Of a stretch of DNA of 64,000 bases, positions 23,379 to 36,100 are shown one piece after another. The stretch is from Trichuris trichiura. Lineage: Eukaryota; Nematoda; Enoplea; Trichinellida; Trichuridae. The translations under genes were made by a program, and so were the position numbers. The notes under the pieces are model-generated. The model was not told the DNA's origin. It made no database searches and saw nothing but the letters and a program-made list of their open reading frames with translations. Position 1 is the first letter of the stretch; every line of letters begins with the position of its first letter. The stretch is taken from NCBI GenBank assembly GCA_037903355.1, contig JBAJFE010000026.1, forward strand, positions 7,440,001 to 7,504,000, written 5' to 3'.

Positions 23379-26256
23379 ATGCAGGAAAGTAGCGAATTCG
23401 AAGAAATTGAATCAAGGTTGCTTAGCGACTTTTCCTTTTCTAAAAGTCGCATCGTTTCTTGGTTGTCATCCGAAACGCTTTCGTCGATCAACTTGCGGTT
23501 TGTACGTTTGCGTAACACGGCCAAGATGAACTTCCTTCTTGCCATAGTGCATCTGCCGAAGGAGAGCTTGGAACAGGTGATTCTATTAGAGATAGATTGT
23601 TGACGAATTCCCAGCATCGACGACTGGCACATTTTAGTGGCGCGACAGCCTTACGGAAATTTTAGCCATCGCTTCCAGGGATGCAGACGATTGGATTCAA
23701 ACAGTGGCAACGATCTTGTCTTCCTACGTGGACACTCGAAGACTGTACTTTTGCCCCGACGGGCTCGATGAGCAATTGGAAAAGATGGTGAAGGAACTTT
23801 CGGTTGCCGGTTAGCGTTTTGCAAAGACGCGATAATAGGTGACTGTTTAATAGCGCAGTGAATTTGCAGTTACGTCCAAAGACAAGGGAAAGCATTGGGA
23901 TATACCGGAATATTACGTGACGCAGAATGTTCGGCGGTCCATGTACCACGCAAACAACGTAGACAATTCGGCCGCGGAAAAGATGTACTTCCGCTTAAGA
24001 AAACGACCAAAAGCAAGCATGGATCGACTGGAATGTCTACAAAGAGGTTTGGCGCATTCCTACTTAAATTCCAGTTTCTAAGGCTGCTTTGAAGCTTTTT
24101 GCAACTGTTCCTAGAACAACGCAGACAACATTTTGCTTGTTGCGTTATTTTAGAACCACCAAATTTAGCCATTGACTCGCGCGCAACCCCCAAAAAAATT
24201 TGTTTAAGGCGGCAATTTGGTATCTAAAAGTTTTTGTATCCAAAATAGTCCGTTGCTGTCTTACGACCTCGTAAGGGTTTTGCGGTAAATTTACTTGCTG
24301 TTTTGCAGCTCAATTAGCAAAGTCGCAATCACAAGCTGTTCATACACCGGAAACCAGTACCACCTACGAAGTCGATCAGATGGGTAAGCATAAACTTTTG
24401 CGTTTTTATCATCTGCGTAAATGGTAAAAGAATTGCTTATAATTTCTATTTCTTTTGTTTGTTCAAAGTTTCAGTAAGAAGACGCGAAATATTACTAATT
24501 CGCGTGTGTAAATATTTAGCGTACTGTAGTAAATGCAGGTTCAATTTCATGTTTCTAAAAATGTTACTCAGTAATTTAGCTAATACGTTTCTCATACATG
24601 TGGTAAGTTATTGTTTTTCCTTTTACTTGTAGCTTATGTATGATTTTTGGTACAGGTTAGTGCGTGTTATTTTTAGCTTTATTTCAGTCCTCGTGTTTGC
24701 TAACTTCCGGTGGCCAAATAAGGAGCGCCGGCTGTTTAGGTTTACCTTCAAGAACGTGCGCAGTTAACTGTTTTGTTTAGGAACAGCAGTGCCTATGTCG
24801 CCTACGGAAAAAAGCGCAAAAACTAATGCTCAAGTGCTAGAGGCTAAAGGAAGCAAAGCAGCCACACGCAAAGAAGTTGCAGTTAAGGTATGGTTAATAC
24901 TACAGCGTTCTTACAAGCGTTTTGCCAAATATTTGTTTCGTAAAATGTAAAATTTTTCGGAGTACGCGGTCAAGAAAGCCACTGAGCTTCCGTCGCGTGA
25001 AGTCAGTAAACTTTGGTTTGTTTACTGCTTTCTCAATGTATTTCATGAATAATTAGTTTATTTCTCTAACGTGGCAATGGGTTTTGGTGGATGGGCTATT
25101 GGAATGTAGTTGTACCGATGGTCTACACTTTCTTTTTCTAGATGATCGACCTTAGCGAGACTCCGCAGGCGTTGAAGACAAAGAGGAAAAGCACTGGTTG
25201 GCCATCGAAAATTCTAGCTTCGGGTGTAAAGTTGCGGAAGTGTATTTTTCAGAACTTGAAGAAAAGGCTGCGAAGAGAGCAGCGAAAGAAGAGCAAAGAA
25301 AGCAAAAAGAAAAGGAAAAGGAAGTTAAAAAGCAGCAACTCACTGAGAAGAAGGTGTTGGAACGCTCCACTGTTGATAATACTTCCACCATAGTTCCGGA
25401 AACTGCACGTGTGCCTGCCGGTCCCAGTCAACAGATATCATCAGGTAGGTTATATGGTTGCAGAAAATGTGAGATAAATGTAACAAATATATTTCTACGA
25501 TAGCAAAGGAAAGCGATCGCTCAATTACAGTGCCTGTCTTAATCGTAAGCATGCAAATTTGTGTTTTCCAATTTCATTGATTGAATTGTAGGTACCGCGA
25601 CCAACCACTGGAATCGAATATCCTTCCTCGAATGTGGAACAGAGGGTGGCAAACCCAGTGAAGCCATTGGCAGGACCTATTGTAGTGGCTCGCTCTTTAA
25701 CTCTGAATGGAAAGTCGGCGATATTGAGGTAAAAAATAATCCATGAGCAAGATGTCAACGATGAGTGAGCTTTCTTTTCCAGATTGTCCACTTCCGAATG
25801 CAAGAAGACACTGCTTCCAAATGCACCACATTCTACCTCTCAAACTGAGCTTACTCGCGCTACTGACGAGGTGCGGTTGACATTTGAATAACGTGTAGCT
25901 GATTTTGCGATTATGCAATTAAGGTGGCACGCAGTGGAGGTATTTTTGACAAATCCAATTGTTTAACACCGGCCAACCGAACTATCATTAATGACTTCAT
26001 CAGCGGAAAACGAGGTGACCATTGACTCCATATGGTAAACTATTGTATGAATGAATTTTTAGATGAAAACCTTCGCGACAAAGGGGCTATTCTTCTGTTG
26101 AAGTTAGATGAACGTAGAGCCAGTGAAGTAAAACGCGATGGTAGCAAGCATCCCATACTTTTAGAAACGTTCTGCCGTTTGGACTATCGCAACGGCAGCA
26201 TCGGCAAAGTGTTGAAAGCAAAACCAATAGATAGTACTTCCCAATCGACCGTGTGA
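23379..26256 (+). CDS. NELFA: Negative elongation factor A (NELF-A)
   Basis: Complete twelve-exon gene: 23379-23576, 23638-23809, 23870-24046, 24309-24383, 24781-24887, 25142-25196, 25253-25444, 25504-25544, 25592-25728, 25783-25870, 25924-26014, 26063-26256. All splice sites are GT-AG, phases match, and the sum is 1527 nt (508 residues; human NELF-A is of similar length). The N-terminal helical domain carries the NELF-A pattern SSINLRFVRL, KMNFLLAIVHLP and EILAIASRDADDWI. FRLRKRPKAS corresponds to the conserved KRKPKS block. A Lys/Glu-rich middle follows. The conserved C-terminal module reads LTPANRTIINDFISGKR, then GAILLLKLDE and LETFCRLDYRNG. NELF pauses RNA polymerase II near promoters, and NELF-A contacts Pol II and binds NELF-C/D. 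The upstream TTG at 23358 is in frame, but the first ATG at 23379 is preferred. Confidence 0.95.
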
Positions 26257-27200
26257 CCATTGAAAGCTACCTATATGCTAAGATGTTTGTGTTATGCTGT
26301 TAAGTAATGCGATGTAATCATTGCAATCTTTTTTGCGTGCAATACGTCAGCAGTCATTCGTCAGTCTTTTCCCGCACGTTCATGTTTATCTTCCAGCAAT
26401 AAGTTATCGTTTGCTGAAGGTTGCAATGAATTTAACAAAAAAAAGAATAAAAATGATGCTGACGTATTCGAGCTGAAATAAAGTGAACGTCGAAATGAAT
26501 AGCAGAGCTTAACAACGGTTCCGCTTTGCCAAATAATTATCTATTCGTTAGTTGTGCCAAACGCTAACACTCTTAGCTTAGTCCGTTTCAAGTGAAATTC
26601 ACGTCACGTTTCGCTTTGATGTTTCCGTCAGGTCACTTTTCCATGTAACCGTCGGTAATGGACCTCGTTTCGATCTTTGTGCTGGTTTAGCGAAAAGTTT
26701 CTGTACCAACAGAAAGCAACTCTTCTGCAAGGCACATACTCATCCCAAATGATTACTCACGACGTTTCCATCGCACTGGCCTTAGAGACAGACATTGTTG
26801 AAGTTCAATGCCGCAGCTTTCTTATTTCAAACTGATTAACAGATTCTGTTGAAAATCTGCTCGGCAAAAACCACAATTCATCTCCAACGGCAGCATCTGC
26901 AGCGCTACAAGACATTCACCATTGTTCACCACAGCGACTATAAAACATTAATGTTCGATCCACGAGCTTAACAAGATAAGTGAAACCCAACCATTTTGCC
27001 GAAGTACGCTGTATTCCCCATTTACTTAGTAATGAAGTGCCAATTTCGAAAGTTTGTTGCGCGTGCGGTGTTCCCGATGCTGAGCGCAATAAAGCATGAT
27101 GCAGCTTAACCGTATACATATTTCAATGCTCACCCAACTACCCCTAAAACGTGGGAACATTCCGGTTCCACCAACTATTTTTGCGAAACTATAGATCATA
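26257..27200. other. Spacer between NELF-A and hAT element
   Basis: Apart from the poly(A) signal at 26446, I see no supported gene or structured repeat. A 67-codon minus-strand frame at 26916-27119 shows no motif. Confidence 0.5.
26446..26451 (+). terminator. Poly(A) signal AATAAA after NELF-A
   Basis: AATAAA lies 190 nt past the NELF-A stop, in the right orientation and after an A-rich run. It is the nearest canonical signal I found, so it is the likely 3' end of that transcript. Confidence 0.5.
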
Positions 27201-30200
27201 GGTTCTCAAAGTGGGCGATAAGAGAGCACGGGGGAGGGGGGCGGTGCTAACCCAGTGCGTGGGCGTTGGGAATCACGTAAGACGAACTCTGGCAGAATTA
27301 TGCCTAGCGCAGGAGGGCTATCAGAGAGACCTTCGTAAGAAGGGTCTTTCTTAACTCGTCTCTGCCAGAAGTGGAGGCGGCAACTTCAGAAGAGGTCAAG
27401 TGGGGATTGTTTACCGTTCATCCTATTCTGCCCTAGCCTAAGCTTGTATGTCCATTGTGCTCCCCGTGCCCGGAATCCATGCACAGCTGCTTCATTCCTT
27501 CACGTCCGCTGTTCCATTGTTCCATTGCGCTCTTAATCTCCACTTGACCTCCTTTGAAAGTGCCTCCTCCAATTTCGGTGGAGACAAGTTAAGGAAGATC
27601 TGGTGCGGCAGCCTATCAGCTAAATTCCTTTCCCACCCTGGTAGTCACCTTTCTCATTCATCTCTGTATTTAGGCTGACATTTTCTGGGCGCAGAGTTTT
27701 TCTGTGAGTCTTTCCGCCTGGTTTCTTCCGTGTTCCGCCATCATCTTACGGTATCTTACGTTTATGCAAAACATACTCGTTTATATATATTTTTTCTTGT
27801 TCTTGCCGTTTACTGCAAATAAACGTCATCGTTGCCGCAACGTCTCAGCTTTTTAATACAGCAACGACTGGAACCATCATTTCGTGGCCTTTTTTCAATG
27901 ACGGAAGTAAGAAAGAAACGCAGGCAGTACAGCTCAGACTATTTGAAGTATGGTTTTGTCCAGTCACCTGCGAATAAATGGCTAACTCTGTGTTTGCTTT
28001 GTGCCAGAGTGTTTTCAAACGAATCTATGAAGCCATCGAGGCTACAAGACCACATTAATAGAGTACATCCAGACATGCGTGACAAGAACATCAGCTACTT
28101 TCAGTCGCTTCGTCAGAAATTCCTTACAAGGAAAACATTGCCGCTTATGTTGTCATCGGCACCAGGAAAGGATAAAGACGGCCTGCATGCGTCTTAGAAC
28201 ATTTTTTTACTGGTTGCAAAATGTGGAAAGCCACATAGCATTAGGGAAAAACTGTTGCTTCCCGTGATTAGCGAAGTTATGCAGACTGTACTGCACATGT
28301 CACCAACTGGAATAATCAGGAGGATACCTCTGAGTAATGACACAGTGCAAAAAAGGATTGACGAAATGAGCAGTGACGTAGAACGCACTCTATGCAACTT
28401 CTTGAGAGCAAGGAGGACGGAACAACTAGAGCGTACCGAAAGCTTTGAACATTAAAAAACTTGAGTGTATTGATATCTGTACATTTTCTTAATAACGGCT
28501 CATCCATCCGTTGGTAGAGCAGTTGTTTTAGTTTAATTACAGATAACAGCACAACGAAAAACGGGAAAAACCGTAGAAGACCTTACAACCATTCTTGAAA
28601 GCAACGTATTTTTCATTGCAGCTTGATGAATCGATCTTATCTAGCAATGAAGCATTATTATTAGCGTATGTCAGATTCGTAAAGGATGAACCCTTGATGC
28701 AGGAACTGCTGTTTGCCAAACAGTTGGAGACAGATGCCAAAGAAGAGACTATATTCCTTACTGTAGAAAAGTTTTTCAAGGATAACAACACCCATATGGC
28801 GAACATAATTGCTGTGGCAACCTATGGAGCACCGTCGATGGTGAATTGCTACCGCGGTTTTCCCGCACATTCGAAGCATCTCGTTTCTGGCTTTTTGGCT
28901 GTTCATTGCGTCATTCACCGACAGCATATAGCCGCAAGACGCCTGAGCGAGCGATTAAACTGATCAATCTAATTTGTTATTACAGCGGTTAATACTGTTA
29001 AAAGTAAATCGCTGGATGAGAGATTATTCAGACAGCTTTGTGAACAGAATGATGAAGACTTCAATCGTCTGTTACTTCACACTGAAATTCGCTGGTTGTC
29101 AAAAGGCGCTTGTTTAACTCAATTCTACAGCCTCTTTGAGACAGTTCCAGAATTTTTGTGGTCTGTGAACCTTTCTCTGGGAGAAAATTTAGAGAAAAGC
29201 AAGAAAGACATCGCGTATCTGGCAGACATATACTACAAATTCAATCCAATGAACTTGCAGCTCCAAGGCAGTGACTTAAGCCTGATTAAAACGCAAGGCG
29301 TTATATCTGCTTTCGTCGCAAAATTGCCAATTTTCAAACGAAATTTGCGGGGCGGTGAGTTCTGTCAGAGACCTCTTCTAGCTGCACTGAAAGAGGAAGA
29401 GGACAGCTGAACATGAAGTTGAAGTCAACACTTGGAAACGTTGCACGTTGACTTCTTGGAACGGTTCGGTGATATCCTTAACTTGAAAATTCTACACTGG
29501 ATAATAGACCTTTTGTCCAGCGCAGGCGAAGCGGAGATGGAATTGCAGGAAGAACTGATGGAACTGCAAAGCAATGAAGAGCTGAAACTGCAATGGAAAA
29601 GCGGATATCAGGAGTTTTGGCTACAGCGGGAAATAAGGGATCTGTATCCGCTGTTATAGGCTGCTGTAAAAAACTTTCTCATTGCGTTTCCATCGTCTTA
29701 TTTAGCGGAATGCGGATTCAGCGCAGTTACGGACCTGCTAAGTAGCAAGAGAAGTCAACTGGACAGTGAATCAAGGCGACCTTAGACTGAGGGTGACAAA
29801 GCTGCAGCCGAAAATAGACAACTTGCTCGTACTGCATCAAGCATACCCATCACATTGAGTAGTTTCCGTTCATACGCAGTCGCAAACTTGCGTTATAGTT
29901 TCTTTTGTACCTTCTTGCTTAAGCGTTTTCACTTCAATCTGGTTCCTTGTCACTACAGTTCTGTATGGTGTGGGTAAAAAAACAAATAAACGCACATTGA
30001 TTGTTCTTTTTCGGGAAAGGCTAATAAATGCTTTTTGCTTATGTGACTCCATGCTCTGAAAAATGCGAAAAGAGATATGAAAGGTAAGCAGAAAATTTCC
30101 CATGACTACATGTTTGGTGGAAAAGCAGGAGTGGTATAGTACGTCTTTCAAGTGACGAGGAGTAGAAGTCTTTTCTGCAAAATTTCCTCACCAGTGGTGG

Positions 30201-30245
30201 TTTTCCAAAATTTTTCCGGGCGACGGAGCGAAAAGTTTGAGAACC
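27201..30245 (+). mobile_element. hAT-type DNA transposon, degenerate
   Basis: The element is bounded by terminal inverted repeats: GGTTCTCAAA at 27201-27210 and TTTGAGAACC at 30236-30245. This core is typical of the hAT/ZBED5-like group, which usually begins CAGnGGTTCTCAAA. Length is about 3.05 kb. Inside lie the remains of one transposase gene on the plus strand. I could not identify a clean 8-bp target duplication, so the exact outer edges could be a few bases further out. Confidence 0.8.
27898..29858 (+). pseudogene. hAT transposase (ZBED5-like), broken
   Basis: Reading from the ATG at 27898, a BED-type zinc finger (CLLC then DHINRVH) lies in the first 60 codons. It is followed by the conserved VAKCGKPHSI segment, QLDESILSSNEALLLAYVRF, the CVIHRQ motif, and HTEIRWLSKGACLTQFYSL. 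The C-terminal hAT dimerisation region reads FLIAFPSSYLAECGFSAVTD and continues to HQAYPSH before a stop at 29856-29858. The frame is broken by stops and shifts near 28195, 28455, 28560-28600, 28963, 29410 and 29790. No intact protein can be made, so the copy is dead. The order of domains is otherwise complete, which suggests fairly recent decay. Confidence 0.88.
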
Positions 30246-32777
30246 GAATAACGTCCCGGCTACGCCACGTCCTAACTTCCAGCCAACCAGCCAGCCCCAA
30301 ATTGAACAATTAGAGTTGGGGAGATCTAACGCTCGGAAACGTTCACAGAGGCGCGATGGTGACCCTGACTTTCAAAATCACATCATTAGACTGTTGCAGT
30401 GAGCCTCAAAAGAAGGGAATCATCGGCAAATACAATACTGGCTTGCTCTACAAAAAGTCGCGTCCGGTAGCTTGCTGTTTACTTATTTCTATGCTCAGTA
30501 AGAGCTTGAAAGCCGACGAATTTTAATATGGCGTCAGTACGTCATCCACTCATCGTAGTCAGAAAAAGCCACTTCAACGCGAATCACAGGCGCCTGTACG
30601 GAGTTTGGCTGCAGAAATTTGTATGTTATCTTCTGTTGGCCCTTTACACTTAGTTAGCAAACAAAAGCTTTTCCTGCAGCGCATCGCTCACAAGCAACTG
30701 TGCTATCACGAAAGAAAATTGCAAAACGCCGTTCTGATGAAAAAACGGGTTGATCGCCGTTCTCTTGCCCTTGCCGATCTGCGTATTACAGCGCAGTACA
30801 ATCTGAAATGCTAATAGTTCTTATTGGCAAAGTTTCATTCGCATTAGCATATTCTGGATCTTTTTCCTGCAATTGTCGTTGAGGGGGAAGCCTCGTGACT
30901 TCATTTGGTTTTTCAAACAGGAAGTAGCAGAAGTCACGGCAGTGCATTGAATCATAAGCAGGAAGCATCTCATCGCAAGAACACTTAGTCATTGGCTGCG
31001 CTGTTCAGTGCAATACAGTATAACGGTCGTTAATAAAAACAAAGCAACTGTTTTGGTTTAAATGATAAAGTGTTTTGAAAAATGCGTCAAGAATAGGACA
31101 GAGGTTACAACAAACGTCTGTTGCACATTGACGTAGGATGCATGCCAAAAATGGCTGAGTCAACTGCACATTTTTTTGAACTTGTTTTCGAAGATGACGA
31201 TTTATTGGGGAGGCGGTAGTAGTCAAGAATGATTTGACGCAGTTTGACGAACGGATCCAGTTGCCAAAGGTTTATGAGATTAATAACGAAAAAGAAAACA
31301 TCCGAGCTGAATACACGAAAGTATACTGTCACCACTTGGAGTTAGTGGATAAAAAGCTGACAGCTCGTTTCAAAGATGTTCTCAGCTCGGAAGTTTCAAG
31401 CTCTGTCGTCGGACAGGTTAATTACGCAGACATTGTCGTCCAGGAACAATTGATGGAGTTGTAATGGACCAAAGAATTAAAGCAAAACTTCCAAAATGGT
31501 TAACAAGCGTTTGAGTTGCAGGAGTTCTCTTCACTAAAAATGTTCAAGTATTGGCTAGGGTAAAAAAAACTTTTAATTACCTTTCCGTCTTTGTGCCTAG
31601 CAGAAAAAGGATATAGTGTCGTAGAAGATTTATTCTTAATAAAGAGGAACAGGCTGCAGATAGCAGAGCGCCAAGAACACCGACTGCGTGTTACAAGCAT
31701 GCAGCCAAGCGCCTAAGACGGTTTCGTTTAGTCAGATAAAAAGCAGTTGCTAGGCTCAAAGATACGTTCGGTTATAATCCAATGCATTGAAGCACCATGA
31801 TCTGCATTCTTACGAACAACCAGCTTAACAAGGCGGACAACAACACGCGACTGCAAAAAGGTATTCAGCTGAGAACTATTCGCGAAGGGAAGGATGATTC
31901 AAGGTTTGAAGGAACATCCGCTCCCGTAACTTAAGCAGGCTTGATCATGCGTGGGTCATTATGGGCAGAATAGGAACATGCTTCTCGCTAAGCAGTTTTA
32001 GAACGGCATTCTCAGCCTTAACTCTTGGCTAGGATTATCACAGCATGGTTCGCCGCAAGAAGGAAAATGGATCATGATATGAGAGGATACGGACCTGTTG
32101 TTCAACTTCCGCTGTTGTCCAATCTGCGTTTTTTTGAGACTTTACAATGGGACGGTATGTTAGGTGAGCATGAAATAATAAAGATATGAATTATCATTTT
32201 TGTCTTCCCTTACAAATCGTTTTAAGATCGGCATTCGTGGTAGAACAATCTTAAGAATGTCACGGAAGGCAGAAGTGAACTGTTTGAACATTCATTGCTT
32301 TTTGTTCATCGTAAAGCTCCGTAACATTTGCCCTGACGGATGTTTGGCTCTTTGCCAAAAATTCGAAAGGCACCGTCGACACCCTGCTTTTTTATTAACT
32401 TCTCAACTACGCTTAGCGCAAAGGAACAACGAGAGCATTGGAGTTACTGGTGTGCCACAGCATATACACTGGTGCGGCTTCGAAACAGCGGATTACTTTT
32501 CCGTTTTTAAACTTTTTTCCAGCGACTAGGTTAAAAACAGGGAGTAACAGCGATTACAGACATGCTTGCGCAGATAAACAGGAAATCAGCCCACGCCTTT
32601 TTGTGATTCACCGTTCAGTTTAACGGAAACAGTCGATACTTATCGCTTTTGGGCAGATTGCCATCCAATAGGATTGCAGCAGAAGTGACGCCAAGCGTGG
32701 CGTACGTTATTTTTCGTCAGTTTTGCGCTTTTGTTTCAGCAGTCAGGTTGTTCAGTCTCTTTGTTGTAGTTCTTTTC
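30246..32777. other. Spacer with second hAT remnant
   Basis: Between the hAT element and the histone gene the only recognisable feature is the diverged hAT fragment at about 31200-31716. Other open frames (30605-30814, 32200-32529) have no motif. Confidence 0.5.
31200..31716 (+). pseudogene. Second, more diverged hAT transposase remnant
   Basis: Frame pieces correspond to the last third of a hAT transposase. A segment with LTARFKDVLSSEV is followed by QEQLMEL, KELKQNFQNG and the dimerisation block LLITFPSLCLAEKGYSVVED, then IKRNRLQ and LRVTSMQPSA. The same features (QEELMELQSNEELK, FPSSYLAECGFSAVTD, LRVTKLQP) occur in the element at 27.2-30.2 kb, but with many differences. Stops interrupt the frame. 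It is a separate, older insertion; its ends are not visible. Confidence 0.75.
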
Positions 32778-33161
32778 ATGGCAAAAACTAAGGTTACTGC
32801 AAGAAGGCTGCAAGAAAGGGAAGCACAGAAAAAAGTTCAGAAGGCGAAAGCTGCCCGAAAAACGGGCCGTCCGGTGGGCCGAAAGAAAAAAGCCCACCGG
32901 GAAATCCGCCGTTATCAGAAGACGACAGACTCACTACTTGAGAATTGCGGCTTCTTACGCCTTGTGCATCAGATCGCCCAGGAGTTGGGCGTGCGTGTGC
33001 GATTCAGGAAGTCCAGCATCGAGGCCTTACAAGAAGCAGCAGAGGCATACATGGTGGAGTACCTGGCCGACGCGACCCTGTTGGCACGCCATGCAGGCCG
33101 CGTAACCATAACGAGGAACGATATCGCACTGGCTCAGTATATCCGCGAAGAGCGTCGTTAG
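32778..33161 (+). CDS. CENPA: Centromeric histone H3 variant (CENP-A/cenH3 type)
   Basis: Intronless gene of 127 residues. The start is the ATG at 32778, giving MAKTKVTARR, which mimics the canonical H3 start ARTKQTAR; an upstream in-frame Met at 32649 would add a hydrophobic leader and is rejected. A Lys/Arg-rich tail leads to the histone fold at HREIRRYQKTT (H3 alphaN). Alpha2 contains IEALQEAAEAYMVEYLADAT, and alpha3 follows HAGRVTITRNDIALAQYIR. The HAGRVT and EAAEA forms are CENP-A-like (canonical H3 has HAKRVT and EACEA). Loop 1 (AQELGVRVRFRK) has H3 length, without the extra residues common in CENP-A, and the H3 RKLPFQRL segment is replaced by ENCGFLRL. Role: marks centromeric chromatin. 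It could instead be another divergent H3, but conserved canonical H3 sites are missing. Confidence 0.88.
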   Translation: MAKTKVTARRLQEREAQKKVQKAKAARKTGRPVGRKKKAHREIRRYQKTTDSLLENCGFLRLVHQIAQELGVRVRFRKSSIEALQEAAEAYMVEYLADATLLARHAGRVTITRNDIALAQYIREERR

Positions 33162-36100
33162 GAAGGTATTTTGCCTTCTTATTTTGGCTCGAAACGGCCG
33201 TTTTCAATCTTTTCAGGCTTCCAGTGCAACTTCGCGACTAAGCTAAACGAAGCACCGAAGTGAACACAACCATACATACACCGTTTTTTCTCATATGCAA
33301 ACATAATGGGTTAACGTGAGAAACTGCTGCTGTTGGTTTTCCTGAATCTTTACGAGTATTTTGCATGCTTTAATTTGGGAATATTAAAACGATGTTTCAA
33401 TTCTGACGTAGGTGTAGCAACTTGCTTCGCGGCGACGACGCGGCGGCAGCGACAGTTAATTCTATGAATAATTACAGCGATGGAATAAAGTGTTCGTAAA
33501 AACGAAAAAGTTTGTGAACACATTCACACTGGTTGCGATAAGGTTGTGTATAAACGTTGAAATGACTCAGTAACTAGAAAAACGTAGAAGCACTGTATGA
33601 GCAATAAATGGGCTGCAGCTTTCGAAAGGGATTTCAATTCGTTTTTGGTCAGTGTTCTGTTGACAGTTTTGTTGCAAGCAATTATCTTTCTAGAAAACAC
33701 TGAAAAGTCCTAATGCTCCGTTAGTTCTTTAACTCTTTCGCGATATCCCTATGAACGTCCCAGTCACTCTTGCACCGCAGCGTAACTTTACTTCTGCCTG
33801 CGCTCCGAGCAGCAACGGTCGTCAGTTGCCTGCGGTCCAGCGCAACCTGGTCTTCCTCCTTATTGTTAGCTGGTAGCAGCTGTTCGTTCTACCGTGCCAT
33901 TTTAAAAATTACTGACGTAAACGGAGTATAAATAAATTAAGGCTTCAGTGTTAACCGTAAGAGGAACAGTCCTTTCAGACGGTCGTTAATGCAATGGAAT
34001 ATCCAACTTGCCAACTTTCTCGATAGACAAATTCTGCATTTGCAGCAGTTTGGCAGACATTCTAGTGTTCATTTCATCCTAAGCGTTCATCGACCGATGG
34101 AGTATCCCTATCTCAAATTGTGTATTTGTGTCATCCCTGTAAAGGGTGGAGAAGTTTTGCTTTAAAATTTGCATTGCTTGTCGAGCAGTGCGACAGTTTT
34201 TAGCGCGTTTGTGAGTCATGTTCAGCCATTCAGACGTCCACATTGATACGATAAAAGTTTTTTTCCGATAGAAGTTTACATGAAAGGCAGCTTTATAGCA
34301 CTTGGTGACAGAGGGAGCTCATTTCAAAAATTCCTGTGTTGAATTAAAGATAAATCATATGTCAATGGTCAGTTAATTTTAGCGACTAGCAGTCGAAAAA
34401 TATTTCGTTTACATTAGTACGGTAGAACCTTGATTATGGGAATTCGGTGAGGAGACTGATAGACTTCCGTTGCGATGAAGGATGTCGAAGCTGTAAGCCA
34501 GTTGTAAGGAGTAGTTTAATTGTTTTTTACTAGGGCACATTCAGCTTGACGTTGTTCATACAACTCTTTCATCCCCTCTTTAAGTAAACTAAGTAAACTT
34601 TAAGTAAACTACGTCTGTTTTATCAGTATTCTGTACTTTTGTATAAAACAGCGTAGTCGGTAAGTCTCGAGACAGTGACTAATTGAACATCGTTTACTTG
34701 TTGAGTCACTCTGTCAGTCTCCTGGATATGTTGCTGTTGTGTACATCTTGTTCGTATTGCCTGTTTTTTCGAAGCAAAATAACAACTTCGTTTTCCAAAG
34801 TTTTGTTTATTCTGCAGAGTCACTAACATTGCTCACCAGTTCTTTACGGTTGCTGATAGCTGAATAGATTTTTTTGTGTTGATAAAGATAAAGAACATCT
34901 TCAATAAGGAAGGGGATTGTACCTTCCTTGAAAACAAGGAAGTCTGAAGTATTAGAATGCAGGCAGTATAGGAAAAATCGTTAAACAAAGACTACCTTGA
35001 TTATCGGAATTTTTCGTCATCAAAACTACCTGTTGGCAAAGGTACTCCCGATAAATGAGAAGCCGCTCTTGGGAGCCTGACAGTTGCAGCAGCAACAGTT
35101 GCAACTTTGCCTGTCAGTCCATTTCGTAGTTCTTTTGTTCCATCCAGTTGCAGTAACCGCATGCAAGGATGGAGAACAAAAAATTTTTACTTCGTCTACA
35201 ATGACAAATCATGCAGTCTCACTACTCTCATGTTGCAGCAACGAACGCTCTCGCCAAATGCTGCGCTGTCCCAAGCAAGGAAGCCCCCCATCTCTCCACG
35301 TTGCGCGCATCTGTTCCCTTTTTCTTGCTGGAAGATAGGAATACCGGTTTTGCTCGTGCGCGATAAGCTGTCATGTAACGTACATTGTCGAAGGGGATTT
35401 CCAGGGAGACAGATTAGCTTTCTACACGTCCTTATACATGTAGTTCGTAATCTGTAGGGACGTTTTATTTTAAGAGATATGCGTACTGCATTGCAGCTGG
35501 TGATAGCGCACTGTTCTCTTGCTTCATCGAACAAGACATCGTATTATGTTGAAATGTTAATTTTTTCCTGAATGCTGTTGTGGGAAGCAGAATTTTCATC
35601 TCCTTTTTCATCCAGGCTTTATGATGCAATGACGTCTTGGATAGTAAAACGTATCGATTACTTGCTTTCAAGCTTAAAGCTTCTGTTTGTAATATGATAT
35701 ACCGTTGCCGTACGATTAACCCGTTGAATATTTAGCCAAGTTAAAGAATTTGCATAGCAGCGTCATTGCTAGCACTTAAAGCTTCTCTTTATTGTGCTTC
35801 CTGTATTTTCATAGGCTTAGGCGTAGAATGCAAGTGTGCTGCCTGAAGATCATTGTTCCTTCTCAATATAAAGCGCAGTTTTAATTTTTAAGAACGAAGG
35901 TGGCCAACTACTCCATCTTCTTCTTTTCTTTTATTCGCTGTTGGCAAAATCTAATTAACAGATCAGAATGGAAACTTCCCAGGATCATGTGATTATTGTT
36001 CAGGCGGATGTTTCTTAATCGATAGGCTGCTACGCTGATCTACTCAGTTGCTGTCACCGCCTGAAGGATCCCATGGAAACCGATAAACATCAGGCCATAG

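Noticed and set aside
23294..24193. Long minus-strand open frames opposite NELF-A exons
   Set aside because: They mirror plus-strand exons that have family motifs and splice structure, and they show no motif of their own.
32649..32777. N-terminal extension of the cenH3 frame to an upstream Met
   Set aside because: It would add 43 mostly hydrophobic residues before a sequence that matches a histone tail start exactly at the ATG at 32778.
36073..36100. Coding first exon for the 36-43 kb gene (METDKHQAI then GTAAGC)
   Set aside because: Its phase joined to the exon at 36281 gives an immediate stop, so it is at most an untranslated or alternative exon.
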